Both the position numbers and the translations under genes were made by a program. This document shows positions 1-7,152 of a DNA stretch of 8,655 nt, in pieces. The DNA is from CAVQFC01 sp036497895 (GTDB lineage Bacteria; Acidobacteriota; Vicinamibacteria; Vicinamibacterales; CAVVIG01), in contig DASXIR010000091.1 of the NCBI GenBank assembly GCA_036497895.1, positions 1-8,655 of the forward strand. Direction: 5' to 3'. The number at the start of each line of letters is the position of its first letter. Position 1 is the first letter of the stretch. The notes under the pieces are model-generated. The model saw only the letters and a list, made by a program, of their open reading frames with translations. It searched no databases and was not told the DNA's origin.

Positions 1-10
1 GCGGACCTGC

Positions 11-1264
11 GTGGCCGACGTTGAACCGAAGGCCGTGAAGGTCTTCGGCAAGATCGGATCGCCGCAGTGCTACGCGATCCTCGACTTTCTTTATCGCAAC
101 GACGTCCCCTTCGAGTGGACCGAGCTGCGGACCGATGAGGACGCCAGCGCGATTGGGCTCGGGGGCGGCGGCGACGAACGATTGCCTGTCTGTATGTTTC
201 CGGACGGCACACGGCTGGAGCGGCCTACCATTCAGCGTCTCAGCGAAACGCTCGGGTGGTTTCACGATCCGTCTCGAGCGGAATACGATCTGGCGATCTA
301 CGGCGCGGGACCGGCTGGGTTGAGTGCTGCGGTCTACGGAGCATCTGAAGGGTTGAAGACGATAGTCGTCGAGCGCTGGGCGGTCGGTGGGCAGGCCGGG
401 AGCAGTCCGAAGATCGAGAACTATCTCGGCTTTCCTCAGGGGATTAGCGGCGCCGAGCTGGCGGAACGGGCGCGCGAGCAGGCGTGTCGGTTCGGGGCGG
501 AGATCCTGATCGCGCGGGAAGGCGTCCGAGGGGAATTCACCGCGGGGAGGCGCGTCGGATACCTCGCCGATGGCACGAAGGTCGTGGCCCGCGCGGCGAT
601 CGTGGCGACCGGCGTCGATTATCATCGGCTGAACCTCCCAAATGAAGAGCGCTTGTGGGGGGCAGGTGTCTACTACGGCGCGGGCGCCAGCGAAGCCGCA
701 TTCTGCGCTGGCCACCACGTCGTCATCGTCGGCGGCGGCAATTCGGCGGCGCAGGCGACGCTGCATTTTTCGCGGACGTCGCCGCACGTGACGCTCGTGG
801 TCCGCGGTGACAGCCTTAAGAGCACGGTCTCCACTTACCTGGTGGATCGCATCCACGCGGCGAAGAACGTCGAGGTGCTCACGCATACCGACGTCGCGGC
901 GCTCGAGGGCGATCGCGTGCTGGACGCCGTGGTCGTGAAACACAGACAGAGCGGCGAGCGCCGGATCGACACGCACTGGCTGTTCGTCTGCATCGGCGGC
1001 TCCCCGCGCACGGACTGGGCCGTCGAAGCCCGAGTGGTTCGAGACGAGGCGGGGTATCTCGTCACCGGACCGGAGCTATTTCACGACGGGCGGATGCCGG
1101 ATGGCTGGCCGATCGATAGGCCGCCATATCATCTCGAAACGAACGTCCCTGGCCTCTTCGCCGCGGGCGACGTCCGCCACGGTTCCGTGAAGCGCTGCGC
1201 TTCCGCGGTCGGTGAGGGTGCGATGGCGGTGACTTTCGTTCATCACTACCTCGCGGATGGATAG
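11..1264 (+). CDS. FAD-dependent thioredoxin-reductase-like oxidoreductase with N-terminal glutaredoxin-like segment
   Basis: This is a class II pyridine nucleotide-disulfide oxidoreductase fold, predicted to be cytosolic and to use NAD(P)H to reduce FAD. Residues about 8-85 look like a glutaredoxin/thioredoxin-type segment with a single Cys (residue 20, in GSPQCY). The FAD-binding GAGPAG is at 98-103, GGQAG and IENYLGFP at 126-142, an ATG motif at 199-201, the second Rossmann GGGNSA (NAD(P) site) at 241-246, and the FAD-contacting GLFAAGDVR at 381-389. The redox CxxC that classical TrxB carries before the second Rossmann motif is absent: the equivalent stretch reads GAGVYYGAGASEA. This is typical of a TrxB-like subfamily whose electron acceptor is unknown. 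The GTG start gives MADVEPK, which fits N-termini I recall for this family, but the frame stays open to the window edge, so a longer N-terminus cannot be excluded. Class is sure; substrate is unknown. Confidence 0.88.
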   Translation: MADVEPKAVKVFGKIGSPQCYAILDFLYRNDVPFEWTELRTDEDASAIGLGGGGDERLPVCMFPDGTRLERPTIQRLSETLGWFHDPSRAEYDLAIYGAGPAGLSAAVYGASEGLKTIVVERWAVGGQAGSSPKIENYLGFPQGISGAELAERAREQACRFGAEILIAREGVRGEFTAGRRVGYLADGTKVVARAAIVATGVDYHRLNLPNEERLWGAGVYYGAGASEAAFCAGHHVVIVGGGNSAAQATLHFSRTSPHVTLVVRGDSLKSTVSTYLVDRIHAAKNVEVLTHTDVAALEGDRVLDAVVVKHRQSGERRIDTHWLFVCIGGSPRTDWAVEARVVRDEAGYLVTGPELFHDGRMPDGWPIDRPPYHLETNVPGLFAAGDVRHGSVKRCASAVGEGAMAVTFVHHYLADG

Positions 1265-1341
1265 CCTCAAAGCATCTCGGGCGGAGTGGATGTTTGCCGA
1301 GTTTCGCCGTAAGAGTCCCTTGGGCTAGAATTCGCTCGCGA

Positions 1342-1572
1342 ATGAGCGTCGACGCATTGGACTACGTCGTGAATTGGAGTGCGATGACGCTGCAAGACGC
1401 CGTAGATTTCGCCGTAGCGATAATTCAAGTCACCATCACGGTGCAGGGGTTCACGGCGGGCATCGTGAGTCAGATGGGCGCGGCAGCGACAGTCGGTGGA
1501 CCCATCGACGTGGCGGTCGTGCGACCGGGCGGCACCGTGGAGTGGGTGCGGCGCAAGACGTTGCGCGTGTAG
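1342..1572 (+). CDS. small hypothetical protein (76 aa), possibly a C-terminal remnant
   Basis: I do not recognise this protein with certainty. From the ATG at 1342 it gives 76 residues. They comprise an amphipathic stretch (DAVDFAVAIIQVTITVQ) followed by a strand-rich end with VGGPIDVAVVRPGG and WVRRKT. That ending vaguely recalls the C-termini of proteasome-like Ntn-hydrolase proteins, which would make this the tail of a once larger gene; the resemblance is from memory and weak. A TTG at 1294 would add 16 residues (SFAVRVPWARIRSR and so on) that look non-conserved. No clear Shine-Dalgarno precedes either start. It lies 77 bases after the oxidoreductase on the same strand and ends 4 bases before the convergent gene at 1577. 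Codon use looks protein-like, hence the call, but it could be non-coding or degraded. Confidence 0.45.
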   Translation: MSVDALDYVVNWSAMTLQDAVDFAVAIIQVTITVQGFTAGIVSQMGAAATVGGPIDVAVVRPGGTVEWVRRKTLRV

Positions 1573-1576
1573 GACG

Positions 1577-1867
1577 CTATCCGATCAACGTCTTCACGCG
1601 ATGTCGCTTCAGCACTTCGTTCGGCGACACCGCCACGCGGTCACACCAACGGCCGATCTGGTCCAGCGTCACCCGGTGCGTCATCTCGGGATTTTTCACG
1701 GTGACGTGCAATTCGGTGCCCGGACCAATCGCGTCTGCCCACTCGGATTGCTTGAAGACGGACAACGCTTGCGCCGCCGCTTCGTAGAGCGTTTCCGCCG
1801 TCACTTCGACCGAGTGTCGAACTCCGCGTTCACCAGCGAAGCTGACGACGCACGCCCGAACCGCCAC
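1577..1867 (-). CDS. conserved hypothetical protein (96 aa), acidobacterial type
   Basis: This small soluble protein has no known function. It begins MAVRACVVSF, continues with GVRHSVEV, then a helix ETLYEAAAQALSVFKQ, a short strand section (GPGTELHVTVKNP), and a basic C-terminal helix (WCDRVAVSPNEVLKRHRVKTL). This pattern, an N-terminal strand with RHSVEV, an LYEAA helix and a PNE...K tail, matches a family I associate with acidobacterial genomes; I know no biochemical role for it. The start is GTG at 1867, chosen because MAVRAC is the family N-terminus. No strong Shine-Dalgarno is visible, and the frame remains open upstream without a better start. It is transcribed in the same direction as the slipin gene, but 254 bases separate them, so it probably has its own promoter. 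It faces the 1342-1572 ORF tail to tail. Confidence 0.75.
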   Translation of the reverse strand: MAVRACVVSFAGERGVRHSVEVTAETLYEAAAQALSVFKQSEWADAIGPGTELHVTVKNPEMTHRVTLDQIGRWCDRVAVSPNEVLKRHRVKTLIG

Positions 1868-1973
1868 GGCTGCACAGCATACGGCAGTGGCGAACGCAAA
1901 ACTGTCTACCAGCGGCGGTGTGTTGTCGTCCCTGCAAACCGATCGGTGGAATCGTTTGGAGAATCGCGCGGTC

Positions 1974-2002
1974 CGAGTTCGCCGAGTTGTGGCGCGAACT
2001 CG
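1974..2002. repeat. 9-bp perfect inverted repeat in the slipin/96-aa intergenic region
   Basis: CGAGTTCGC (1974-1982) and GCGAACTCG (1994-2002) are exact reverse complements separated by 11 bases. The 254-base gap it sits in (1868-2121) holds no convincing gene. The site lies about 110 bases upstream of the start of the 96-aa gene and about 120 bases past the slipin stop, so it could be an operator for the former or a transcript hairpin after the latter. No T-tract follows it on the minus strand, so a canonical intrinsic terminator for the slipin is not supported. Confidence 0.4.
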
Positions 2003-2121
2003 CGAGACCGGTCACTTTTTTCGATTTGTGTTCGCAGTGCGACGCGGAGGTCGATCGAAATCGGCGAATTCTTCTCTCCGACCGCCCGGTATGATTCACT
2101 CCCGACGGAGATGAACCGCGA

Positions 2122-2883
2122 TCACGCGGCCCCGTCCCCGCGGATCATCTTGATGGCCTCCTGAACCGTGGTCATGAATTGAGCCGGGAAGATAATGGTC
2201 GAATTCTTTTCGACGCTGATCTCGGCCATGGTTTGCAGGGTTCGCAGCTGCAGCGCGACCGGATGCTGCGAGATGATATCCGCCGCTTCACCAAGCTTGA
2301 CTGCTGCCTGAAACTCTCCTTCGGCCGCTACAATTTTTGCGCGTCGCTCGCGTTCGGCCTCGGCCTCTTTGGCCATGGCGCGCTGCATGTTGTCCGGAAG
2401 CGTGATGTCCTTGATTTCAACAGCCGTCACTTGAGCGCCCCACGGCTCGGTATGCCCGTCGATGACATCCTTGATCTTTGCGTTGATGTCCAGCGTCTGT
2501 GAAAGGAGCTGGTCGAGGCTGAATTGCCCCACAACATTCCGCACGGTCGTCTGGCTGATCTGGTTGATGCCGGCGTTCACGTTCTCGATGGCGATCACCG
2601 ATTTCTTCGGATCGACGATGTGATAGTACGCCACCGCCGCGATGTCGATAGAGACATTGTCCTTGGTGATGATTTTCTGTGAGGGAATGTTCATCGTAAT
2701 CGTGCGCAAGGTCACCCGCGTCATCTGCTCAAGAACCGGGATCAGGATGATCAGGCCGGGGCCGCGCACACCCGTGTACTTGCCCAGGAAGAAGATGACG
2801 CCTCGGTCGTACTCCTTCACGACTCGAAGCGAGAGGGCGACGAGCACGACAACAATCGGGAGGACGATCACGATGATAGGCAT
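2122..2883 (-). CDS. slipin / stomatin-like SPFH (band 7) membrane protein
   Basis: This 253-residue protein is of normal slipin length. It has an N-terminal hydrophobic anchor (residues 2-19, IIVIVLPIVVVLVALSL) followed directly by VKEYDRGVIFFLGKYTGVRGPG, the hallmark opening of the SPFH domain (about 20-165). An Ala/Glu-rich helical coiled coil follows (about 168-205, EAEAERERRAKIVAAEGE), then the conserved tail LRTLQTMAEISVEKNSTIIFP (about 212-233). Family members oligomerise on the inner face of the membrane and scaffold membrane microdomains, often with an NfeD partner; no NfeD gene is visible here. ATG at 2883 is chosen because the anchor follows it at once and GAGAG (2892-2896) sits 8 bases upstream. 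The frame is open further upstream to a GTG at 3087, but those 68 residues belong to an integrase relic and non-coding leader, not to a slipin. Confidence 0.93.
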   Translation of the reverse strand: MPIIVIVLPIVVVLVALSLRVVKEYDRGVIFFLGKYTGVRGPGLIILIPVLEQMTRVTLRTITMNIPSQKIITKDNVSIDIAAVAYYHIVDPKKSVIAIENVNAGINQISQTTVRNVVGQFSLDQLLSQTLDINAKIKDVIDGHTEPWGAQVTAVEIKDITLPDNMQRAMAKEAEAERERRAKIVAAEGEFQAAVKLGEAADIISQHPVALQLRTLQTMAEISVEKNSTIIFPAQFMTTVQEAIKMIRGDGAA

Positions 2884-2928
2884 GGTGTTCACTCTCGGAG
2901 ACGGTTCTGCGTTTTTGGGCTCACGCAG

Positions 2929-2934
2929 AGTATA
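2929..2934 (-). promoter_or_regulatory. possible -10 element for the slipin gene
   Basis: TATACT on the minus strand is a good match to TATAAT and would place transcription start roughly 38-40 bases before the slipin ATG, leaving room for the GAGAG ribosome site. No recognisable -35 hexamer lies 16-18 bases upstream (GCGGTC region), so this is a weak prediction. Confidence 0.25.
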
Positions 2935-2979
2935 CGGGTAGAGCTGGAGGCGACCGCGCCAGCGGTGTGGATCGAACTG

Positions 2980-3111
2980 CTTCGGCAATACGCCGACTCC
3001 CCACGCGCACCCGCTCTTGTCGATTGCGCGGAAGACCGCGCCATGGGTAATATCAGCTGCCGCCGTCCACGCATCCACAGTCTTCACCCGTGTTGACGGA
3101 CGAATGGTCCC
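2980..3111 (-). pseudogene. tyrosine recombinase (integrase) relic, middle of catalytic domain
   Basis: Read on the minus strand from just after an in-frame stop (TAG at 3114-3112), about 44 residues resemble the segment of phage/transposon tyrosine recombinases between the first catalytic Arg and the HxxR box. GTIRPSTRVKTVDAWTAA corresponds to the usual (R)TVPVPxWVKxxIDxWTxAAG, and ADITHGAVFRAIDKSG with a following WG.G..PK corresponds to GI..G.VFRAVN..G..WG.G..PK. No HDLRR, LGH or RYL motif follows. After LPKQF the similarity ends and the sequence passes into the leader of the slipin gene. The fragment therefore has neither end of the enzyme and cannot be active. One residue appears deleted between VKT and DAW relative to the family. 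A possible further piece, IVDEFVGKAG (3240-3269, different frame), recalls the IVDLVGKxGR that normally precedes it. The family match is from memory of the motif pattern. Confidence 0.55.
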
Positions 3112-3457
3112 CTATTGCCCTGCGGGCGCATCCAAGGCGGTCGTCGGCGACGGCAAGCGACGGAACGCGAGGTCCGAGGTTCTCGTTCAGTTCGCGCTCG
3201 CGACCAACTTCCACTCGGTGCCCGTGCAGTAAAGCACGTTCCGGCTTTTCCCACGAACTCATCTACGATGCCCTGATGCTCCATGACATTGGAGGTGGCG
3301 GTTCGGACCCACGCGGACTCGGAGCTGGGAAGACTCAGCGACGCCGAGCCGCAAGGACCAGTGCAGTAACATCGCCGATTGGGCGGCTAGACCGGCCAGT
3401 CGAACGGCGCTCTCCTCAGTGCCTGCCGCCGTCTTTACCCCTCTGAGGACGCTGCCT
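3112..3457. other. gene-poor stretch next to the integrase relic
   Basis: I see no convincing gene here. All six frames give only short, Arg/Ser/Pro-rich or stop-interrupted translations with no family features. Two things are visible: the possible integrase scrap IVDEFVGKAG on the minus strand at 3240-3269, and a perfect 5-bp hairpin CGTGC/GCACG (3223-3227 and 3234-3238, 6-base loop). The stretch is best read as decayed DNA left from an old integration, plus the leader of the gene starting at 3474. Confidence 0.4.
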
Positions 3458-3464
3458 GAGGAGG
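3458..3464 (+). promoter_or_regulatory. strong Shine-Dalgarno site that fixes the start at 3474
   Basis: GAGGAGG is a near-perfect anti-16S match. It ends 9 bases before the ATG at 3474 and 6 bases before the adjoining GTG at 3471, so either start fits, with ATG preferred. It is the clearest ribosome site in the window and the main reason to trust that the following ORF is a real gene. Confidence 0.65.
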
Positions 3465-3473
3465 CGGCGCGTG

Positions 3474-4340
3474 ATGCAGGATGAGCGTGAAGTCGGGCAG
3501 CCACCGCGAGGCTTTCAGGCCCGGAACATCACGGCGATCAGATCGTCCAGGACCATCGTCACGGTCAGGCGCGAAGCTGACCGGCACAAAATCCTGCAGG
3601 TGGGTTTCCTCAAAGACGACACCGTTTTCGTCACGTTCCCGTACTTCCGACATCGCACCGGATTGTTGTCTTCGGCGACCATTCCTGCAAAACGTGCTTC
3701 GCAATCGACGGACACTCTGGTCAGCCTTGAAGAGGGCGGAAGAGTCACGTCGCATTTGGTGAAATACTCTCATCATCCAAACGGCTTGGCGCTGTTTTCA
3801 CAAACCGGCAAGATTCGCAGCGAGGTCCGGCGGCAGTCAGTTGCGCTCGACCGCCAGGAGGGACATCTGTTCACCGTCCTGATCAATGGTCTTGAGGCAT
3901 TCAAGCGCGCCGAGGGACCGAAAGATGAAGGCCAGATCACCCCCGACCGCGCCGTCGTGGACTTCCAACTACCGGCCGACTCTGATCCTGGCGGCACGCT
4001 GAAACTCGTCGGCCGCTGGGGTGACGTGTCGCGACTACGATTTGCCGAACAGGTTGATACCATAGGGCCGGTCATCCCGGTCGGAGATCCGAGCGGCCGT
4101 CGTTCGATGGCGGCGATCCTTGCGAATCCCGCGGACGAGGCTCGACACGTGCTGATTCTGACGGGTGACGTTATGCCGCCTGTTGGTACGGACCCTGAGA
4201 TGCTGATGTTCATCGGCGGGTTCGATCATCGAGAGGAGATGAACGACCCGACGCGCGAGGCCGGGTTTCTTGCCTTTCAATATCCCGTAACCGACGCAGC
4301 CGACTTGAGACGAAAGGTCGGCAGCATCGACTTCACCTGA
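3474..4340 (+). CDS. protein of unknown function (288 aa)
   Basis: I cannot assign this to a named family. It is a soluble-looking protein of 288 residues without signal peptide or membrane segment. The most distinctive section is about residues 91-122, VTSHLVKYSHHPNGLALFSQ followed by TGKIRSEVRRQS. It is rich in His, Ser and basic residues and gives the impression of a conserved motif found in uncharacterised soil-bacterial proteins (from memory). A beta-rich C-terminal half follows, containing ARHVLILTGDVMPPVGTDPE and MLMFIGGFDHREEMNDP. The ATG-preceding GAGGAGG supports expression, and the reading frame is uninterrupted with normal codon use. It is monocistronic: about 200 bases separate it from the permease downstream, and its upstream flank is decayed mobile DNA, so it may have arrived as cargo. 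That last point is inference only. No catalytic triad, nucleotide-binding loop or HTH is apparent. Confidence 0.78.
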   Translation: MQDEREVGQPPRGFQARNITAIRSSRTIVTVRREADRHKILQVGFLKDDTVFVTFPYFRHRTGLLSSATIPAKRASQSTDTLVSLEEGGRVTSHLVKYSHHPNGLALFSQTGKIRSEVRRQSVALDRQEGHLFTVLINGLEAFKRAEGPKDEGQITPDRAVVDFQLPADSDPGGTLKLVGRWGDVSRLRFAEQVDTIGPVIPVGDPSGRRSMAAILANPADEARHVLILTGDVMPPVGTDPEMLMFIGGFDHREEMNDPTREAGFLAFQYPVTDAADLRRKVGSIDFT

Positions 4341-4441
4341 CGTCATGACCAAGCCAAGTACCTAATGCTCGTCAGTGAGATCGCGTGAATACGACGTGGG
4401 AGGTGCCATCCCGCCCGAATGGCCCGACCTCAATCGCCTGT

Positions 4442-4468
4442 CGGGCCGACCCCAAGATCGGTCGCCCG
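4442..4468. other. GC-rich hairpin in the 3474-4340 / permease intergenic region
   Basis: CGGG plus CGACC (4442-4451, with one bulged C at 4446) pairs with GGTCG plus CCCG (4460-4468), giving nine base pairs around an 8-base loop. It lies about 100 bases after the stop of the preceding gene and upstream of the permease. There is no T-run after it, so it is not a standard intrinsic terminator; it may still slow or end transcription of the upstream gene. Confidence 0.3.
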
Positions 4469-4476
4469 GCCGGCGT

Positions 4477-4492
4477 TTATCGTTCCCGATAA
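4477..4492. promoter_or_regulatory. palindromic operator candidate upstream of the ADOP gene
   Basis: TTATCG (4477-4482) and CGATAA (4487-4492) are perfect inverted repeats around TTCC. The site is AT-richer than its surroundings and lies 45 bases before the chosen permease start, immediately ahead of a TTGACC hexamer (4499-4504) that could serve as a -35. The paired -10 (TAGCCT, 4522-4527, 17-base spacing) is poor. ADOP genes are often linked to PadR-type regulators, which bind short inverted repeats; no regulator gene is in the window, so the assignment is speculative. Confidence 0.35.
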
Positions 4493-4537
4493 CACGAGTT
4501 GACCTGTCCGGACGATGGACATAGCCTCAGTATCCCG

Positions 4538-7135
4538 ATGGTCGAATTGAAACCGATGAATGCCCTCGTCGACATGCTGGCCGATGTGAAGTACGCGCTG
4601 CGCCGATTCAACAAATCACCGGGCTTTACCGCAACTGCTGTTGTCACGTTGGCGCTCGGCATTGGCGCGACGGCCGCGATCTTCACCCTGATTCAACAGG
4701 TCATGCTGCGATCGCTCGCGGTCGCGACGCCGGAGCAGCTTTGGCGTATCGGCGATGCCGCCACGTGCTGCTACTCGACCGGATACACGCAGAGCAATCA
4801 CGCCGCGGAGAACGACTGGACGCTGTTCTCGTGGGAAGCGTACCAACGCTTCCGCGGCGACACCGCCGCGTTCGAGCCGCTCGCCGCGTTCCAAGTCGGC
4901 ACGGGTAACGGCTACGTCGCCGTCCGCCGCGCCGGCTCGCGGGAGGCGGTGCAGTCGCGGCTCGGCGAGTTCGTGTCCGGCAATTTCTTCCGAACGTTCG
5001 GGATTTCCGCGTGGCGCGGACGTCTGTTCACCGACGCCGACGATGAACCGGGCGCGCCGCCGGTCGCGGTGATCAGCTTTCACACGTGGCAGGAGAAGTA
5101 CGGATCCGATCCGTCCATCGTGGGCGCGCCGTACGATATTAATGATCACGCGTTTTCGATCATCGGCGTGGCGCCGCCGGGGTTTTTCGGGGCGAAGGTC
5201 GCCGCCTCCGACATGCCCGACATGTGGCTGCCGTTGACGAAAGAACCGCTCATCGCCGGCGCGACGTCTCGCCTCGAGAATCCCGGCCTGGCGTGGCTGG
5301 ATCTGATCGGCAGGGTGCGTCCGGGGACGAACCCGCGAACGCTGGAGGCGCAGCTGCAAGGCGAGTTGCGTCAGTGGCTGGCGAGCCACCGCGCAGACAT
5401 GAGCCCGCATGACCGGGCGCGGTGGACCGAGCAGACGCTGCATCTCACGCCGGGTGGCGCCGGCGTGTCGCTGATGCGCGAACAATATCAGGACGCGTTG
5501 CAGCTGCTGCTGATCGCTGCTATCTGCGTCCTCCTGCTTGCCTGCGCCAATATTGCGAACCTCCTCCTCGCACGAAGTGTGAGGAACGCGCGCGAGACGG
5601 CGATGCGCGCGGCGATCGGCGCCTCATCCGGGCGGCTCGTGCGCGAGGCGTTGATCGACAGCGCAGTGCTCGCCGCCGCCGGCGGCGCCGCCGGCATTGC
5701 GGTGGCCTGGGCCGGAGCGCGCCTGATCGTGCATCTCGCTTTCCAGGATGCCTGGGTCCCGGTGAGCGCCGCCCCCTCGATCCCGGTGTTGCTGTTCGCG
5801 CTTGCCGTGTCGTTCCTGACGGCGCTGCTCTTCGGCATGGTGCCGGCGTGGATCACATCGCGCGCCGACCCGATGGACGCGATGCGCGGATCGACCCGCT
5901 CCGTTTCGGAAGCGACGGGCGCACAGAAGACGCTCGTGATCGCACAAGCGGCCCTCTCGGTCGTGCTGCTGAGCGCAGCGGCAATGCTGGGGCAGAGCCT
6001 GTACAATCTCGAGCATCAGAACCTCGGCTTCGCGGCCGATGGCCGCTATCTCGTGTCGATCGACTCGAAGCTGTCCAACCTGCCGCAAGAGCGATTGCTC
6101 CCGCTCTTCCGCGACATCGAAACACGTCTGCGCGCCTTCCCCGGCGTGCGCACCGCGAGCGCGGCGCTCTACGCGCCGATGAGCGGCAGTTACTGGTCGC
6201 ACGACGTGCGCATGGCGGGCCAGCCCGAGCCGGGCGCGGGAGACGATGTCTCATCTGCGTGGACGCGTGTGATGCCGAGCTTCTTCGAAACGATCGGCGA
6301 CCGGATCGTCATGGGACGGCCGATCGTCGACGCCGACAACGCAACCGCCCGCCGCGTGGCCGTGATCAACGACGCGTTCGCCAGGAAATTCTTTCCGAAC
6401 GAGAATCCGATCGGCAAGCACTTCGGTCCCACCGCGGGGAAGAACGCCGGGTTGTATGAGATCGTCGGCGTCGCGGCCGATGTCCGCTACTTTCCGTCGA
6501 CGGTGCACGTGGCTCGGCCGATGTACTTTGTGCCGGAAGCGCAGGGCGCGACGTTCGACGACCGAGAGCTCGAGAGCCGGGAGCTCTGGTCGCACGACCT
6601 GTACAACATCGTGCTCTGGGCACCGGGCAACCCGCCGGGGCTCGCGGCAGCGGTGCGCGGCCAGCTGGCGGCAGTCGCTCCGGACGTCGTGATGCACAGC
6701 ATCGAACCATATGCCGACGTCGTTCGCCGCCAATTCGCCCAGCAAGAGATGATCGCGAGCCTCACGTGGCTGTTCGGCGCGATCGGGCTCCTGCTCGCGA
6801 CCGTGGGGCTCTACGGCATCACGGCGTATAGCGTCGCGCGGCGCACGGCCGAGATCGGCGTGCGCATGGCGCTCGGCGCGGACTGCGCGTCGGTCGTCTG
6901 GATGGTGCTGCGCGAGGCGTTCGTGCAGGTCAGCATTGGGTTGGCGCTCGGCATTCCCGCGGCGATCGTCTCCGGCGCGGTGATCGCGAGCCGGTTGTTC
7001 GACGTGCGGCCGTGGGACCCGGCGCTGCTGGTACGCGCCGCGCTGTTACTCATCGCGGCGACGCTCGTGGCGGCGTTCATCCCGGCACGGCGCGCGGCGG
7101 GACTGGATCCGATGCAGGCGTTACGCATCGAATAG
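4538..7135 (+). CDS. ADOP-family ABC transporter permease (MacB/FtsX type, duplicated)
   Basis: This 865-residue inner-membrane protein has the two-fold repeat typical of acidobacterial duplicated orphan permeases. The N-terminus reads KYALRRFNKSPGFTATAVVT then LALGIGATAAIF (first membrane helix, about 30-52), followed by a MacB periplasmic-core domain (about 55-290). FtsX domain 1 has helices near 319-343, 375-397 and 412-435, with the loop RETAMRAAIGAS. A central helix lies at about 464-485, a second periplasmic core at about 490-730, and FtsX domain 2 covers about 738-865 with RTAEIGVRMALGA. It ends in the signature ARRAAGLDPMQALRIE. It has no ATPase domain and no ABC ATPase gene is adjacent, which is normal for these 'orphan' permeases; the substrate is unknown. 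The start is ambiguous (ATG at 4538, 4556 or 4574; no Shine-Dalgarno at any). A palindrome upstream suggests local control. Confidence 0.93.
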   Translation: MVELKPMNALVDMLADVKYALRRFNKSPGFTATAVVTLALGIGATAAIFTLIQQVMLRSLAVATPEQLWRIGDAATCCYSTGYTQSNHAAENDWTLFSWEAYQRFRGDTAAFEPLAAFQVGTGNGYVAVRRAGSREAVQSRLGEFVSGNFFRTFGISAWRGRLFTDADDEPGAPPVAVISFHTWQEKYGSDPSIVGAPYDINDHAFSIIGVAPPGFFGAKVAASDMPDMWLPLTKEPLIAGATSRLENPGLAWLDLIGRVRPGTNPRTLEAQLQGELRQWLASHRADMSPHDRARWTEQTLHLTPGGAGVSLMREQYQDALQLLLIAAICVLLLACANIANLLLARSVRNARETAMRAAIGASSGRLVREALIDSAVLAAAGGAAGIAVAWAGARLIVHLAFQDAWVPVSAAPSIPVLLFALAVSFLTALLFGMVPAWITSRADPMDAMRGSTRSVSEATGAQKTLVIAQAALSVVLLSAAAMLGQSLYNLEHQNLGFAADGRYLVSIDSKLSNLPQERLLPLFRDIETRLRAFPGVRTASAALYAPMSGSYWSHDVRMAGQPEPGAGDDVSSAWTRVMPSFFETIGDRIVMGRPIVDADNATARRVAVINDAFARKFFPNENPIGKHFGPTAGKNAGLYEIVGVAADVRYFPSTVHVARPMYFVPEAQGATFDDRELESRELWSHDLYNIVLWAPGNPPGLAAAVRGQLAAVAPDVVMHSIEPYADVVRRQFAQQEMIASLTWLFGAIGLLLATVGLYGITAYSVARRTAEIGVRMALGADCASVVWMVLREAFVQVSIGLALGIPAAIVSGAVIASRLFDVRPWDPALLVRAALLLIAATLVAAFIPARRAAGLDPMQALRIE

Positions 7136-7152
7136 ATCACGGGCGAGTCTGG

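Noticed and set aside
2006..2021. GACCGGTC palindrome followed by a run of six T as a plus-strand terminator
   Set aside because: The 8-base palindrome has no loop to form a hairpin, and no plus-strand gene ends just upstream.
1496..2164. 222-residue plus-strand ORF across the 96-aa gene and the intergenic region
   Set aside because: It is Arg/Ser-rich, lacks any family feature, and overlaps a conserved minus-strand gene antisense.
2884..3087. A GTG start at 3087 that would make the slipin 321 residues long
   Set aside because: The hydrophobic anchor and SPFH opening follow the ATG at 2883 directly, a GAGAG site precedes that ATG, and the extra 68 residues resemble an integrase fragment plus leader.
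3259..3504. 81-residue minus-strand ORF upstream of the 288-aa gene
   Set aside because: Its composition is biased, no family resemblance is visible, and it overlaps the strong Shine-Dalgarno and start of the plus-strand gene.
4616..5485. 289-residue minus-strand ORF inside the ADOP gene
   Set aside because: It is an Arg/His-rich shadow of a GC-rich coding region; the plus-strand frame has clear MacB/FtsX domains.
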